From Heligmosomoides polygyrus polygyrus (taxonomy: Eukaryota > Nematoda > Chromadorea > Rhabditida > Heligmosomidae), in contig OX377204.1 in assembly GCA_947396885.1 (NCBI GenBank), positions 25,427,706-25,491,705 on the forward strand: a DNA stretch of 64,000 nt, in the 5' to 3' direction. The notes below the pieces were generated by a model that made no database searches, was not told the DNA's origin, and saw only the letters and a program-made list of their open reading frames with translations. Made by a program: the position numbers and the translations under genes. Shown here in pieces: positions 33,559 to 43,439 of the stretch (the stretch's first letter is position 1; every line of letters begins with the position of its first letter).

Positions 33559-33694
33559 GGGGCCAGATTCATCAACCGCTTACCGCCCTCTAACGGTAAG
33601 AATACCGCCAAACCTGATGCTGATGAATGTCATATCAGAGGGTTTGGCGGTACTTTTCACCGTTAGAGGGCGGTAAGCGGTTTGTGAATCTCGC
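33559..33694. mobile_element. Hairpin MITE with GGCCAGATTCATCAAC end
   Basis: Left arm GGGGCCAGATTCATCAACCG and CTTACCGCCCTCTAACGGT; right arm ACCGTTAGAGGGCGGTAAG and CGGTTTGTGAATCTCGC. The arms pair over about 55 bp each with a short loop, so the whole 136 bp folds into one hairpin. No coding capacity. The outer end matches the ends at 25914 and 38854, placing it in that MITE group. Confidence 0.8.
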
Positions 33695-33854
33695 ATTTGG
33701 CTCCCCTCGGCGCTGTGTTGGTCTCGCAGGAATGTGGTACTCAGATTTGGTCGTACTAGCTTTGAGACCACCCGGAGCACGCTCAAACTTACTGCTTCAT
33801 CCAGCGAAATGTCCTAAAAGTTTGGGTATATGATACATGCGGTTGAGCCTAGTC

Positions 33855-34165
33855 AATCCGCTTGCATGATGCGCCACTCACTTTATTTTTAAACGACATC
33901 GTAAGGGCAATTTAATTTTTCATTTTTGCACAATGACGTCCTCCATGGCTAAAAGAAAAGACTAAAACTTTAAATACAATAGTATTTTGACCTAATGACT
34001 AACCGACGACCATGTGAAGTTTCTCTCTTTCGCACACAAGCGTGGTGTCATTTCACCGAACGCGGAAAGAATAAAAGCTTCCTGGTCTGTACAGAAGCTG
34101 AACCAGGGTCATTGAATAGGAATGAACGCAAGAGCCGACGTATCTTCTGACTATCGGTGAAGTTT
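33855..34165 (-). repeat. tRNA-derived SINE, diverged, with body insertion or decay
   Basis: GATGCGCCACTCACTTTATT (3' end), GGTGTCATTTCACCGAACGC (body) and GCCGACGTATCTTCTGACT (5' end) are in the expected minus-strand order. Confidence 0.6.
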
Positions 34166-34169
34166 CCAT

Positions 34170-35425
34170 ATCAGAATGGAAGCCGTTCCCGATGCTCGAA
34201 CTGTAAAGTTCACTGATTGCTTAGCGATGTCATCCAAATGACGGAAAGATGTCTTCTGCTCCTTCAATGAAACACTATTCTTTGGTAACATCAATGGTAC
34301 AGTACCGGACGCGTCTTTTGAATAGACGCCGTTTGCGGTTTTTGCGTCTTTTTGCTATAACTCGCCAAAATATCATCCATTTGAAAAACCAAAAGTACAT
34401 TCGAGTTTATGAGATTGAGCTCTATCGTTTGGTATAAATATTTCATATGAAATATCAAAAAATGGCCAAAATTGAAAACTTGCGCTCCATTGAGAAGGCT
34501 GGCCGCGAACGAGTTGTCGGCCGCAAGGCGTCGAAAACAGTTGCATGCTCATAATTCCTCCAGTTTGAGGTTTCTTGAGAAGCGGTTGGTACCGTTCGAT
34601 TCGTCTCTTCGAGATCTACGCAAGCAGGTATACAACTTCGCCAAAGCATTTTCGCAGTGGGTTGTCAAAGATGACTGGAGCAGACTTTTTGGTACTGGAG
34701 AAGCTTATATTCCAGGACTTAGATGTTCTCGGAACATCTCAAGCATGGCGTAAAGTGTTTTGTCATGTCAGGAATCCTCTGAGAGTGCGCCGTGCACAAT
34801 GCACATAGGGTCGAACCTATCAATCGAGGGGGGACAGTTAGTAGAGTGAGCATTTAGGGAGTTTTATGCGAAATCCTCAGCCGCCCTGCTCAGGAATTTC
34901 TGTACTTTGTTCTGGCGAGACTTTGGAGTGCGCTGTGCACAATGTGCATAGGATCGAACCTATCAATCGAATGGGCGAGGTAGCATTCCGTGTAACAGTG
35001 AAACCCTTACGACGCTTAGCAAGTTGCTTGAAAAATGGAATGGCTTTCATCGAAAACATTGAGTATAAGTCTAAGGAAGCATTTCATATGCAACAGTCAT
35101 CCACCTTGTCTATTTATCCATTAGTTTCTATGAGTTTCTTGAAGTTGCCCATTGCATCAGTTGTATGTGACTTTGTTCCAGATCTATTTTCTCCTTTTTG
35201 TGACCATATAAATTCATTTCTTGCAAGGAGGTAACTTGCTGATCGTGGCATTTGTACATAGATCGCTGTCGGATTTATAAGGTAGGCCACTGGCCGTTTA
35301 TCGGATCCAGGTCTGCTTCCTCTTCTGTAGCTTGGCCATTAACATCAAGCCGGATCTCCAAGCTCTGAAATGAGAAGAATTTTTCGTCTTCGTAACGCAG
35401 CGGATTACATTTAGGAGGCAAAGGG
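34170..35425. other. Coding-like but unresolved stretch with a 45-bp direct repeat
   Basis: Short frames look protein-like: MAKIENLRSIEKAGRERVVG from an ATG at 34461, 22 bp after a TATAAATA box at 34434; and GADFLVLEKLIFQDLDVLGT near 34677. Each is cut by stops and I could not assemble them. A 45-bp direct repeat (34785-34829 and 34927-34971, sharing TCGAACCTATCAATCGA) interrupts the region. Possibly a decayed gene. Confidence 0.25.
34785..34971. repeat. 45-bp direct repeat, two copies 142 bp apart
   Basis: GAGTGCGCCGTGCACAATGC at 34785 and GAGTGCGCTGTGCACAATGT at 34927 both continue into CATAGG(G/A)TCGAACCTATCAATCGA, with only a few differences. Confidence 0.8.
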
Positions 35426-35429
35426 CTGA

Positions 35430-35710
35430 TGGGCTGTAATGAGGGAAAACGAACGGGGGATCAGGAGAGCACTGAAGTGGCTCCCATGGGATCTCAAGCG
35501 ACCTGTTAGAACTCCTGAAAAACTCCAGCAAGTTTGCCGAGACATTCGTCGCAAGGCTGGCCCACTGGTATTTTAGTTGGAAAGAAATCAAGCTACTCGT
35601 CAACATCGCCGAGTTCGAATGGCTGAAAGGTCCTAGATTACGATGGAGAGACAGCGAAAAGAATGGAGGCGATGCTATGGTCCGCATGGCCAGCGAAGAT
35701 GGACATTAAT
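35430..35710 (+). pseudogene. LINE C-terminal fragment, decayed
   Basis: The plus strand encodes RALKWLPWDLKRPVRTPEKL and later MERQRKEWRRCYGPHGQ. This resembles the C-terminal region common in nematode LINE proteins (a PRD+KRP.GRPP segment, then AR+R.EWKR.W.PH). A stop and a frameshift separate the pieces. The assignment rests on pattern memory only. Confidence 0.35.
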
Positions 35711-35742
35711 GCATCTAATTTTAGGCATCTATATTTCCCATT

Positions 35743-36035
35743 GGGGCGCGTGTAGTGCTGTCGGAGGAGGTGCCGACTGCCGCGTGCACCCCATACCAGG
35801 TTCCCCGGTTTGGAACTTCTGCCCGGGCCAACCAAGCCTTCCATCCCTCCGGGGTCTGTGAATTACTATCAGGATTGTCTAGGAAGGATTAAGCGCTGAA
35901 TTGTTCACCTGCTGGCCTCACAACTCATTGTGTAGCCACATGCGCGTTCATATCGCGTCCACAACACCCTTTAGAAGTAGATTGCGCATCCCAAAAGGGC
36001 TTGAGTAGCAGTGTCCTTTGTCCTTATCCTTCATA
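35743..36035 (+). repeat. tRNA-derived SINE, full length
   Basis: Starts GGGGCGCGTGTAGTGCTGTC, continues GGAGGAGGTGCCGACTGCCG, ACCAAGCCTTCCATCCCTCC, and ends CATCCCAAAAGGGCTTGAGT with the tail GTCCTTATCCTTCAT. Together with 24533-24832 it defines the unit length of about 290-300 bp. Confidence 0.85.
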
Positions 36036-36382
36036 TTTCTCATTGTTACGGCTCAACTATGTACTATCACGAAGTAAATCATCTCCCTCGGTCAGATGCC
36101 TCTCTACATGTGAACCAGGCAACTTTGTAGGGAGAATGTTTACTCGCTTGGCTTGCTGCTGTGGCTTAGGTCGCCAAATCGTTATACATGAGCAGTAGTT
36201 CTTGTTTGTGGCGCTTTGTTTTCCGGACCTCGCTCTAGACTTTCGCATGAATTTGGTTAGAACACGCTATTAATATTCGCCGTTTTGGCTGAATTTGTAA
36301 TTTTGCCGCGTCTGTGGGACCACAGAATACTACAACAATAGATCTCCGAATAGTCAACAAACAAGTTGCCACCATATATACG

Positions 36383-36390
36383 TATATAAA
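36383..36390 (+). promoter_or_regulatory. TATA box of the secreted-protein gene
   Basis: TATATAAA lies about 120 bp upstream of the ATG at 36503, giving a likely transcription start near 36415 and a 5' leader of about 90 bp, if no trans-splicing occurs. Confidence 0.5.
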
Positions 36391-36483
36391 GGCAACGCAT
36401 TCTGCGGTCGCATCTCTTCCTCTGATAGTCTCCCATTCACATAGACAAAGTTCGAAGAGTCGGTATTGTTGTGAAGAAAAGCC

Positions 36484-36494
36484 AAGTATTTCAG
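36484..36494 (+). promoter_or_regulatory. Possible trans-splice (SL) acceptor
   Basis: AAGTATTTCAG ends 8 bp before the ATG at 36503. TTTCAG is the nematode acceptor consensus, and the short distance to the ATG is typical of spliced-leader addition. It could alternatively be a cis acceptor. Confidence 0.5.
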
Positions 36495-36502
36495 GTTCCA
36501 TC

Positions 36503-37070
36503 ATGCTGCTGCTTGTACTTTACGGCACTGTCTGCTTGCACGTTGTTCTTTGCGCCATGGGCAACGGTAACATGTCGGAGCTGTCTACACCGCCTCCTTT
36601 TCAATTATCAGAACCATTGGTACCGGTTCCCCCTCCCAACTCGACGGCGTCAGCTCCTGAAGCATCGGGAAGGAAGCCAACGCTACAGGAAGTAGTGCAT
36701 TGCCTTGCGGATATCGAACTACAAGCGTTCGATGCAATAGTACGTTTTTTTAGGAATTAACCTTCTTCCATAAGCAAGTCGCTTGCTTTTTCTCCAAAAT
36801 CTCACAAGTCTCAGATCTGCACTCCCTTTAGATGGACAACTGCTTTCCCGATAAACCTGACGTCTTCATGTGCATGCTCAGTCAAGGGTTGGACCCTGTT
36901 ATTGCTTTTTCGGTGAGTCAGAAAGGCCTTTTGCTTTTTTAACAATAAATTACATGGTTACATCATACATATAAGCCATATTATTGTTTATTCTGTGATC
37001 GGGATCATATCACATCACTCAACAGTTTTCTAACTATCATTTTCAGACTTTCGCCTGCTTCTCAAAGTGA
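36503..37070 (+). CDS. Predicted small secreted cysteine-containing protein, three exons
   Basis: Exons 36503-36739, 36832-36912 and 37047-37070 are all phase 0 and give 113 residues. Exon 1 begins MLLLVLYGTVCLHVVLCAMG, a good signal peptide with cleavage around residues 18-22. A Pro/Ser-rich segment (about 28-60: PPPFQLSEPLVPVPPP) follows, with a possible N-glycosylation site at N46, then a helical-looking part (TLQEVVHCLADIELQAFDAI). Exon 2 encodes MDNCFPDKPDVFMCMLSQGL and exon 3 ends TFACFSK. The mature chain has four Cys (67, 83, 93, 110), enough for two disulfides. Donors are GTACGT and GTGAGT; acceptors CTCCCTTTAG and ATCATTTTCAG. A TATA box at 36383 and AATAAA at 37149 complete the gene. 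Family not recognised; small secreted proteins are common in parasitic nematodes. It is the best host gene in the window. Confidence 0.7.
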
Positions 37071-37148
37071 TCTGCATCGTCATCTACGCCCGACCTCATC
37101 TATACGAAACTGCCACAAGATTTATAGTTTGGAAACTTTATTAAATGC

Positions 37149-37154
37149 AATAAA
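37149..37154 (+). terminator. Polyadenylation signal AATAAA
   Basis: AATAAA occurs 79 bp after the TGA of the secreted-protein gene (context TGCAATAAAGTCC), a normal 3' UTR distance in nematodes. Confidence 0.6.
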
Positions 37155-37159
37155 GTCCA

Positions 37160-37375
37160 AGTCCACGAACTATTGTTACGAATGCTGCGATAGTTTATGT
37201 GCTTGCTCACACAGCTTCGCTCTTGCAAGTTCTACGTATCCTGTCAGCCAGAATTCAGGAATGGCACGATAGCATTTGCACGATTGATGAGTGTTTGGAA
37301 TACATTTGAGCTATTTAGTCCACATTCTACGCTTCCTAATAAATTTGCTCGCTCTTTGAAGCACAAGTATTGAGC
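37160..37375. other. Short unassigned stretch
   Basis: Nothing recognised. Confidence 0.4.
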
Positions 37376-37377
37376 TA

Positions 37378-37535
37378 AGCGCTCTGGGAAGGAAATGGGA
37401 ATGATAAAACACAGAATTGTCATCGGCTGGCGCTGAAACGGTATTGGCGAAACACGCACTCATGTTGCTTCGATAGTGGAAGTCGAATGCGTGGCGCTTG
37501 CCAAAAACAATTGATTAGTGTTATCCTTTACCCCC
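37378..37535 (+). repeat. tRNA-derived SINE, 3' half
   Basis: GAATTGTCATCGGCTGGCGC, GTGGAAGTCGAATGCGTGGC and GTGTTATCCTTTACCCC match the body, 3' region and tail. Confidence 0.65.
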
Positions 37536-37539
37536 TATG

Positions 37540-38080
37540 CCATACACATGGAGTGTCTCAACGAAGGCCTGGACGGAATTTTGCAAAATTTGCAGTGGAA
37601 AGTTTATCGTCAAGTATCAGAAAAGTGGATGTCAGTGCAGCTTGTTGTTGAAAAAGATTTGTTTTACATCGAATTTTTTTAAAAGCCGTAAGCTAATGTC
37701 CAAATCACTCTTGTGTTAAGCTTGCCTATAAAATCAATGAGAAAAATTTTTATGAAAAACGAAAATTTTGAGAGCATTGAAAACCAAAGAAACTGATGAT
37801 TCATAAAAAGCTGGTTCTAAAACTAACATATCCATATGATTAAATCGAGCTGATTTTTTCGGCAAGTAATGCAAAATCGAGACGCCTGATGATAAAGAAG
37901 ATCGCTTCAGAAAAACTTGATTTTGCCTGTGTGTCAAGCGGAGTTGAAATTTTATAGAACACACTCTCACTGTTTTATGTTGCTTCCTTCACAAATAGGA
38001 AATTGTTTCCGTAAGAAGTCCATCCTTCAGTTGCTATTCCGCCAACGATTCGAAGAGCGCTTCAAAAAATCTTGTACGGA
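37540..38080. other. Stretch without recognised genes
   Basis: AT-rich; no supported feature. Confidence 0.4.
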
Positions 38081-38082
38081 AA

Positions 38083-38305
38083 GCACATAAGTCATCCTAG
38101 ATAACTCACACTTCAAATTTTACAGAGTACAATTCTAGACGTTGATGTTGCTCCTTCAGGCAGAAAACTGTTGTGCCGAAAGAGCTAAGAGTGCTTAAAT
38201 ATTTTTGTAGAAAAAAACGCTTACGTCATCCTTAGTAAATAACGTTTGAAATTTTACAGAGTCCAAATTCGAACGTAGATGTAGCTCCTGTAGGTAGAAA
38301 ACTAA
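38083..38305. repeat. Tandem repeat, ~135-bp unit, about two copies
   Basis: ACTTCAAATTTTACAGAGTA at 38111 corresponds to GTTTGAAATTTTACAGAGTC at 38246, and TTGCTCCTTCAGGCAGAAAA to TAGCTCCTGTAGGTAGAAAA, at the same offset. A weaker third copy may start near 38330. It resembles a decayed satellite fragment. Confidence 0.6.
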
Positions 38306-38784
38306 GAAAACTATCGTGTCCATGACACGTTGAAAAAATCTGAGAAAATTACAAACCGCTCATGTACTCTTTTTCCTGTGGAACAATCAGCACTTAAAAA
38401 TTTTCAATATTCAATTTCATAATTTTAAGGTTTTTAAAGCTGCGCGTGAGTCTCCACATTGTCGCAGCCACACCTGGAAAAAACAACTTACCAGGAGACT
38501 ACGACCCACCCCCCCCCCCCCAAAAAAAAAAGAAAAAGAACACGACGTCACAGTACGACCACCTCCTTCGATGCTGGAACCTCAATTTTATGCCTTTGAC
38601 GGTAACTAGGATAAAATGTTATACCACATATCTATTATTACTTAAAATTTTCTGTGAACTATTCTTTTTCTCCGTATTCTTCGTTATTAGTTGCGTTTTG
38701 GTGGTGTTGAAAAGAAAGCTGTGAACATAGGCTGTGCTGTAAAAGCGAGCTGCTAAAGATCCAATAAAAATACCTGTAATTGTT

Positions 38785-38853
38785 TACAAAACTCATCATC
38801 ATCATCATTTTCATTAGCGTCTGTCCCGCTTGGTGGCGGGATCCGCTCTTCTG
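38785..38853 (-). mobile_element. RTE copy B, 3' tail (separated part)
   Basis: CATCATCATCATCATTTTCA followed by TTAGCGTCTGTCCCGCTTGG matches the 3' end of the RTE at 62646 base for base over most of its length. It ends at CTTCTG, exactly where the 5.97-kb insertion begins; the rest of the RTE resumes at 44825. Confidence 0.85.
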
Positions 38854-38902
38854 CGGCCGGATTCATAAACGACTATCCCGTGGGTATAGGGGGTAGAGAT
38901 TA

Positions 38903-39103
38903 TAGTTGTGCTCTCTCAAAAATTTCGAATAACCGAATATATTCAAATAGAGACGGTTTTCGAGCATTCGAATTCGAATAACATTCGAAAATCACGTTTT
39001 TTCGAGCACTCGAATTCAAATACATTCGAAAATCGCGTTTATCCTAGCATTCGAATTCGAATATTCGAATTCGAATGTTCGAGTAATGATTCGGGCTCAA
39101 CTA
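38903..39103 (+). repeat. ATTCGAAT-rich array with TAGTTG-type ends, left copy
   Basis: About 201 bp from TAGTTGTGCTCTC to CGGGCTCAACTA, whose ends are inverted repeats. The interior has about two 41-bp units of the form CGAGCATTCGAATTCGAATA plus ACATTCGAAAATCGCGTTTT. Each unit has the dyad ATTCGAATTCGAAT. Confidence 0.8.
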
Positions 39104-39146
39104 GGGTTTTGGGAGAGAGGATCGTTTCATCAAAGCAATTACGGGG

Positions 39147-41392
39147 TATACACTGTTTAGTAGGTGATAACGTTGCTCAAGGTAAGGGTACTGAAGAAGT
39201 TAAGGGTATATGAAAGCTTAATAAAATAAAAATTTTCTGACATACAAGCGGTGTTAACTGCGCAATGCACTCATCTGAATTCTTATCATTTTACATTTGA
39301 TTGATTGTGTTTCACTTGTATAAATGTTTTAATTTCTCCTTAAGGAAACCCTGTCATTTGATTTGGGCTTCTTTCAATGTTTAAAACTTTAAAACACACT
39401 ATGGGTTGCGAAAAATGCAGGGTATCCTAAAAATGCAAGTACTAATTGAAAGGTTCTAACATTGCTTCTAGTGAAGCTTTTGTAGCTGTTTGAGACTAAA
39501 GCACAGGGTAACGAAATTTCTGTGGCGTGCAAATAGTCATACTGTTCCACACCCTGCCAGAAACCTTGCATTTCAGGCTTGATTGACTGTGTATGGGTCA
39601 CACGAGTGGGGTGTGCTTTGGAGTAGTCGCTAAATCGCCTCTGCACTCCGACGATGTTTTCGATTTTCCAGAAGCACTTTAGGATAAACTTTTTCTCCTC
39701 GAAAGAAACCCTAGGGCCGGCATGACTCTTGTTATGGGCTCAGACATGTAGAAAGCGTTATTAGAGCAATAGCGAGAACGGAAAATTGTTGAATCAATAA
39801 AACAGCTTCGAATGTTTCACTAGCAGAAATGTTAGAATTTTAAAATATAATATTATGTTGTTCGGAAAGTTTTCTGCGTTATGTGGCACTATTTTTCAAT
39901 CACCTATTGTTAAGTAAAAATTCAACTTGCATTGCGCATTAATGCTACTTTCTGCACAGAATTTTCTATCTCATTTATGTTTCAACGTTGTTTTATACTT
40001 CTGTTCTTGAAGTGCTCATTGAATCATGTCGAAGGAGCAAATCCGAACGATATTTTATTTCGATTTCAAATTGAGACAACCTGTAGCAGACACAGCTCGA
40101 CAATTCAATCGAGTGTGGGGGCCTAATAGTGTTGGAGAAAGCACTACGTACCAGTGGTTCAGTAAATTTCGGATCGGAGGTTTCAGCCTCGTATATGACC
40201 TCAGTAGCGGTCGACCTTTGGCAATCCTGGAGGACAAGTTGAAGGAATTGTTGGAAGCTGAACCATCCCAAACAGTTTGGGGATCGCAGAAGGGCTAGAC
40301 GTCGGTAAAACTGCTGTTGCAGGTGCTTTGAAACGCCTAGAAAAGGTGAAAAAGCTCGAAAAGTGAGTGCCCCACGTGATGAGTGATCGGCAAAAATCGT
40401 AACGTTTTGAGATTTGTTCTTCTCTACTTTTACACAACAAAACCGATCCGTTTTTGGATTGGGTCATCACTTGTGATGAAAAATGGATCCTGTGTGATAA
40501 CAGGAAACGTTTCGGACAGTGGGTGGCCGACGACGATCCCCCTACGCATTTTCCAAAGGCGAACCTCCTCACAAAAGGTAATGGTCACTGTGTGGTGGTT
40601 GGCAGCTGGAGTGATCCATTACAATTTTTTGGCCCCAGACCAAACGATCACAGTAGAGACCTACTGTAAGGAAGTCGACGAAATGCACCGAAAATTGCGT
40701 CAACTTCAAACAATATTGGCCAACAGAAGAGGCTCGATTGTTTAGCACGATAACGCCCGCCCACACGTTTCGCGAATCACTATTCGAAAATTGAACGAAT
40801 TAAGGGTTGAAGTTCTGCCTCACCCGCCACATTCTCCAGACCTCTCACCAGCCGGCTACCACCTGTTCAAATACTTTCAGAACTTTCTCTCTGGTAAAAT
40901 CTTCACCAATAAGGACCAAGCCAAGCCAGCTTTCGTGGATTTTGTCGGTTCTTGATCACCCCATTTTTTTGCTGATGAAATAGGTCGACAGGTGACCCGT
41001 TGGCAAAGGTGTGCTAGTTCGAACGGAGCTTATTTCGACAAGATCCGATAAGATTTGAGAAAGTCATGGTACTTCAAAGTGAAGCACTCAACACGCTGAG
41101 AACTTTCCGTACAACCTAACAGTTCCATTTTTCGCGAGCCGTAGAGTGTTTTAGAATTTTAAACTTTAAAGAAGCCCAAATTAATTAACAAGGCTCCTTT
41201 AAGGAGAAATTACAATTACTTAAGTGAAACACAATCAATCAAGTGTAAAATGGAAAAAATCAGACAAGTGCTTGGCGCAATCCACACCACTCATATGTGA
41301 GAAAATTTATATTTTAAAAGCATTCATTCTTGTCCTCAATCTCTTGAGTACCTTCACTCTGAGCGAGGTTATCACCTTTCTAACACTGTACA
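39147..41392. mobile_element. Foldback element split by a mariner
   Basis: Left arm 39147-39415 and right arm 41120-41392 are inverted copies with scattered mismatches: TTGATTGTGTTTCACTTGTA at 39300 pairs with AAGTGAAACACAATCAATCA at 41223, and TAATTTCTCCTTAAGGAAA with CCTTTAAGGAGAAATTAC. The inner loop holds about 440 bp of unknown sequence and the mariner 39856-41116, whose right TA abuts the right arm within a few bases. No protein of its own. Confidence 0.75.
39856..41116 (+). mobile_element. Mariner (DD34D) element, full length, copy 2
   Basis: Ends TGTTGTTCGGAAAGTTTTCT (left) and the complement GGTTGTACGGAAAGTTCTCA (right) are flanked by TA on both sides. Length 1261 bp is normal for mariner. 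The transposase starts at 40026 (MSKEQIRTIFYFDFKLRQ) with WFSKFRIGG and SGRP. It continues through shifted frames with VITCDEKWILCDNRK (first Asp), KVMVTVWWLAAGVIHYN, HDNARPHVSRITIRKLN (second Asp) and PHSPDLSPAGYHLFKYF (third Asp). The catalytic motifs are all readable, but several stops and frameshifts (for example near 40298, 40400 and 40743) prevent expression. A mariner called bandit is known from hookworm; whether this is the same family needs alignment. Confidence 0.85.
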
Positions 41393-41394
41393 CA

Positions 41395-42070
41395 TTTTTT
41401 CAGACACACTGTATATTTACAACAAGTGCCCTATCCCATCTGTACGTGGGCTTCGCACTTGCTCGCCTAGCTTGATGTCTGTCGCTAATATATGTATAAG
41501 ATAAACATATTCATACACTGGGATAAATTAATCGCTAATGTCTGGGTAAGATCACCAACACTAATTGTATGGTGCAATCCATGAAGTTCTTTTTGGTTTG
41601 GGTTCGTTCGAACCCGTTGTAAAGATTACAAATTTCAAAGTTTGGGCAAATAGACTTCTCAATGCGATCATCACATCATCAGATCTTTACCATAAATGGC
41701 AGCTTCCTCACCTCCCCTCCTCTTGCTTTCCTCTCATTTATACTGTAAATTAACAGTCCGGTGAACAATCTTATACGAAGCATTGAGAGAATAACACACC
41801 TCGCCTTTCGACACCCCTCTAACCCTTATTTAAAATTAACGGCCGTTAAGACCTGCCATAACCCTTACCGCTTATAATCCCAGATGTGTTTTAGCAGGTT
41901 GGTTTCCACATACTGAGCGATAAAAGAAAACTAACCGCAGCGTATTCTAAGCTTCTTTTGGAAGCGGATCTGCCTTCGAAATGAAAAAGGTGTCAAAAGC
42001 ACAACTCCATTTCAGTTTTCAACTTCAACTCCTCTTTTGGAAGTGATAATGCATCAAAACCGACTAAGGG
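41395..42070. other. Part of the composite element, unassigned
   Basis: A motif at 41915-41945 (CCACATACTGAGCGATAAAA) recurs in the same orientation at 43959 (CCACATTCTGAGCGATAAAA), so an unknown element may span or flank the foldback between them. No coding region. Confidence 0.35.
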
Positions 42071-43047
42071 GGAAGGGTCTCAGGCGAAGGTCTGAGCGGG
42101 GGAAACAGATAGTACTGCGAGAATCTCCACCCTTCAATTAGTAGAAAAACATGTTTCCTTTTTGCTGAGTCCTTGAACCAAAAGAGCTACGGACCCTCGA
42201 AGGTGGGGTACAGTAACGCACCGTCAGCGCGTGCCAACGTGCACACGTGCCCGCGTCGATGTATGGGAAGTGGCGAAAGGCGGTGCGGCGAACGAATCGG
42301 TGGCTCAGCAGGGTGTGACGCTGCCTCACAGGTGCTAGGCCAGATGATCGATTCCACAATTTTTGCATTTTTTTGGGTCAGATTTGTGATCAACACCTCA
42401 GATAAGCCCTATAGGCAAAGTTTGGACGAAAACGGTGACCATGACCTTACCATTAGTCACCCCGTACTTCAGCGTAATACCAAAAACGATTCGTGGTCAG
42501 CACCCAAATAACCTTCTCCCCTGGGAGAAGTTTGGGCGAAATCGGTGGTTATGACTTGACAGTCCAAGTCACCCGTACCTGCTGTGTGGTCACTGTTTAA
42601 CATTCGCTGAAAAACATATTACCTTGCATAATACAAAAGTGAGAGATGTGAGTGAAGCAGAGCGTAATCTTGTTTTACAATTTATAATGAGATAAATGTG
42701 TAGGAGATGTGTAGGAAGCAAATAGGTAAAGGAGGCAGCGGTCATAAAAAAATGCAAAATTAATGCGCAGCACCGCAGTCGAGCATCTGGGCTAGCACCT
42801 GTGAAGCAGCGTGGCACCCTGCTGAGCCACCGACGTGCTCGCCGCACTGCCTTCCGCCACTTCCCATACGTCAGCGCGCACACGTATGCACGTGGGCACT
42901 CACTGACATAGTGAACCCCACCTTCGAGGACCCGTAGCTCTTCTGGTTCAGGAACTGAACGAAACATGCTTTTCTACTGCATGAAGGGTGGAAACTCTTG
43001 CAGTACTATCCATTTTCCCCGTTCAGACCTACGCCTGAGATCCTTCC
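42071..43047. mobile_element. Foldback element, ~290-bp arms
   Basis: GGAAGGGTCTCAGGCGAAGG at the left end is matched by the complement of ACGCCTGAGATCCTTCC at the right end. Further in, GAGCTACGGACCCTCGAAGG (42183) pairs with the complement of CCTTCGAGGACCCGTAGCTC (42921), and GGTGGCTCAGCAGGGTGTGA with CACCCTGCTGAGCCACCGA. The loop contains a direct duplication of about 110-bp period (AAGTTTGGACGAAAACGGTG, AAGTTTGGGCGAAATCGGTG). The arms are GC-richer than the surroundings and generate spurious open frames. Confidence 0.75.
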
Positions 43048-43049
43048 TT

Positions 43050-43437
43050 GGTAAGTAAAAATTCATCAATACAGGTCAAAGTCGACTCTTCAAAGCCTTT
43101 TTTTGGGAGCGGATCCAAACGATCCCGCTTCTGTACATAGGCGAATCGGCGTCGGGATCTGGTCTCCTGGTTACGGGATGCCTTTGTCGCAGAATGTCCC
43201 AATTTGAATTCGTAAAGCATGATGACTCGGTAGTCGCGTCGGTTCATGATTTTACGGGGGCTATGGAGAAAGTTGGCTAGAAAAATTAGAGCGAAATCTA
43301 CATATATTTTTTGGAAGAGCAGGAAAAAACCTACCGAACGGTATATGTGACTTTCCCTGAGATGGGATGCTTTGGGATAAAAAAAACTTATTTTTCTATA
43401 CATACCTCGAAACGGAAATTAATTTTGTGACAGCCTA
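43050..43437 (-). mobile_element. Mariner N-terminal fragment
   Basis: The minus strand encodes MNRRDYRVIMLYEFKLGHSA then TKASRNQET, the helix-turn-helix start of a mariner-type transposase. It is preceded upstream at 43437 by TTAGGCTGTCACAAAATTAA, which looks like the 5' terminal repeat. The rest of the transposase is missing; the fragment abuts the right end of the foldback at 43047. Confidence 0.6.
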
Positions 43438-43439
43438 AC

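Noticed and set aside
35298..35687. 129-codon minus-strand frame
   Set aside because: The plus strand over the same bases carries LINE-like coding patterns; the minus frame is most likely a shadow.
42173..42967. Frames of 112-125 codons in the 42-43 kb foldback
   Set aside because: They are mirror frames in inverted arms, without protein-like composition or splice sites.
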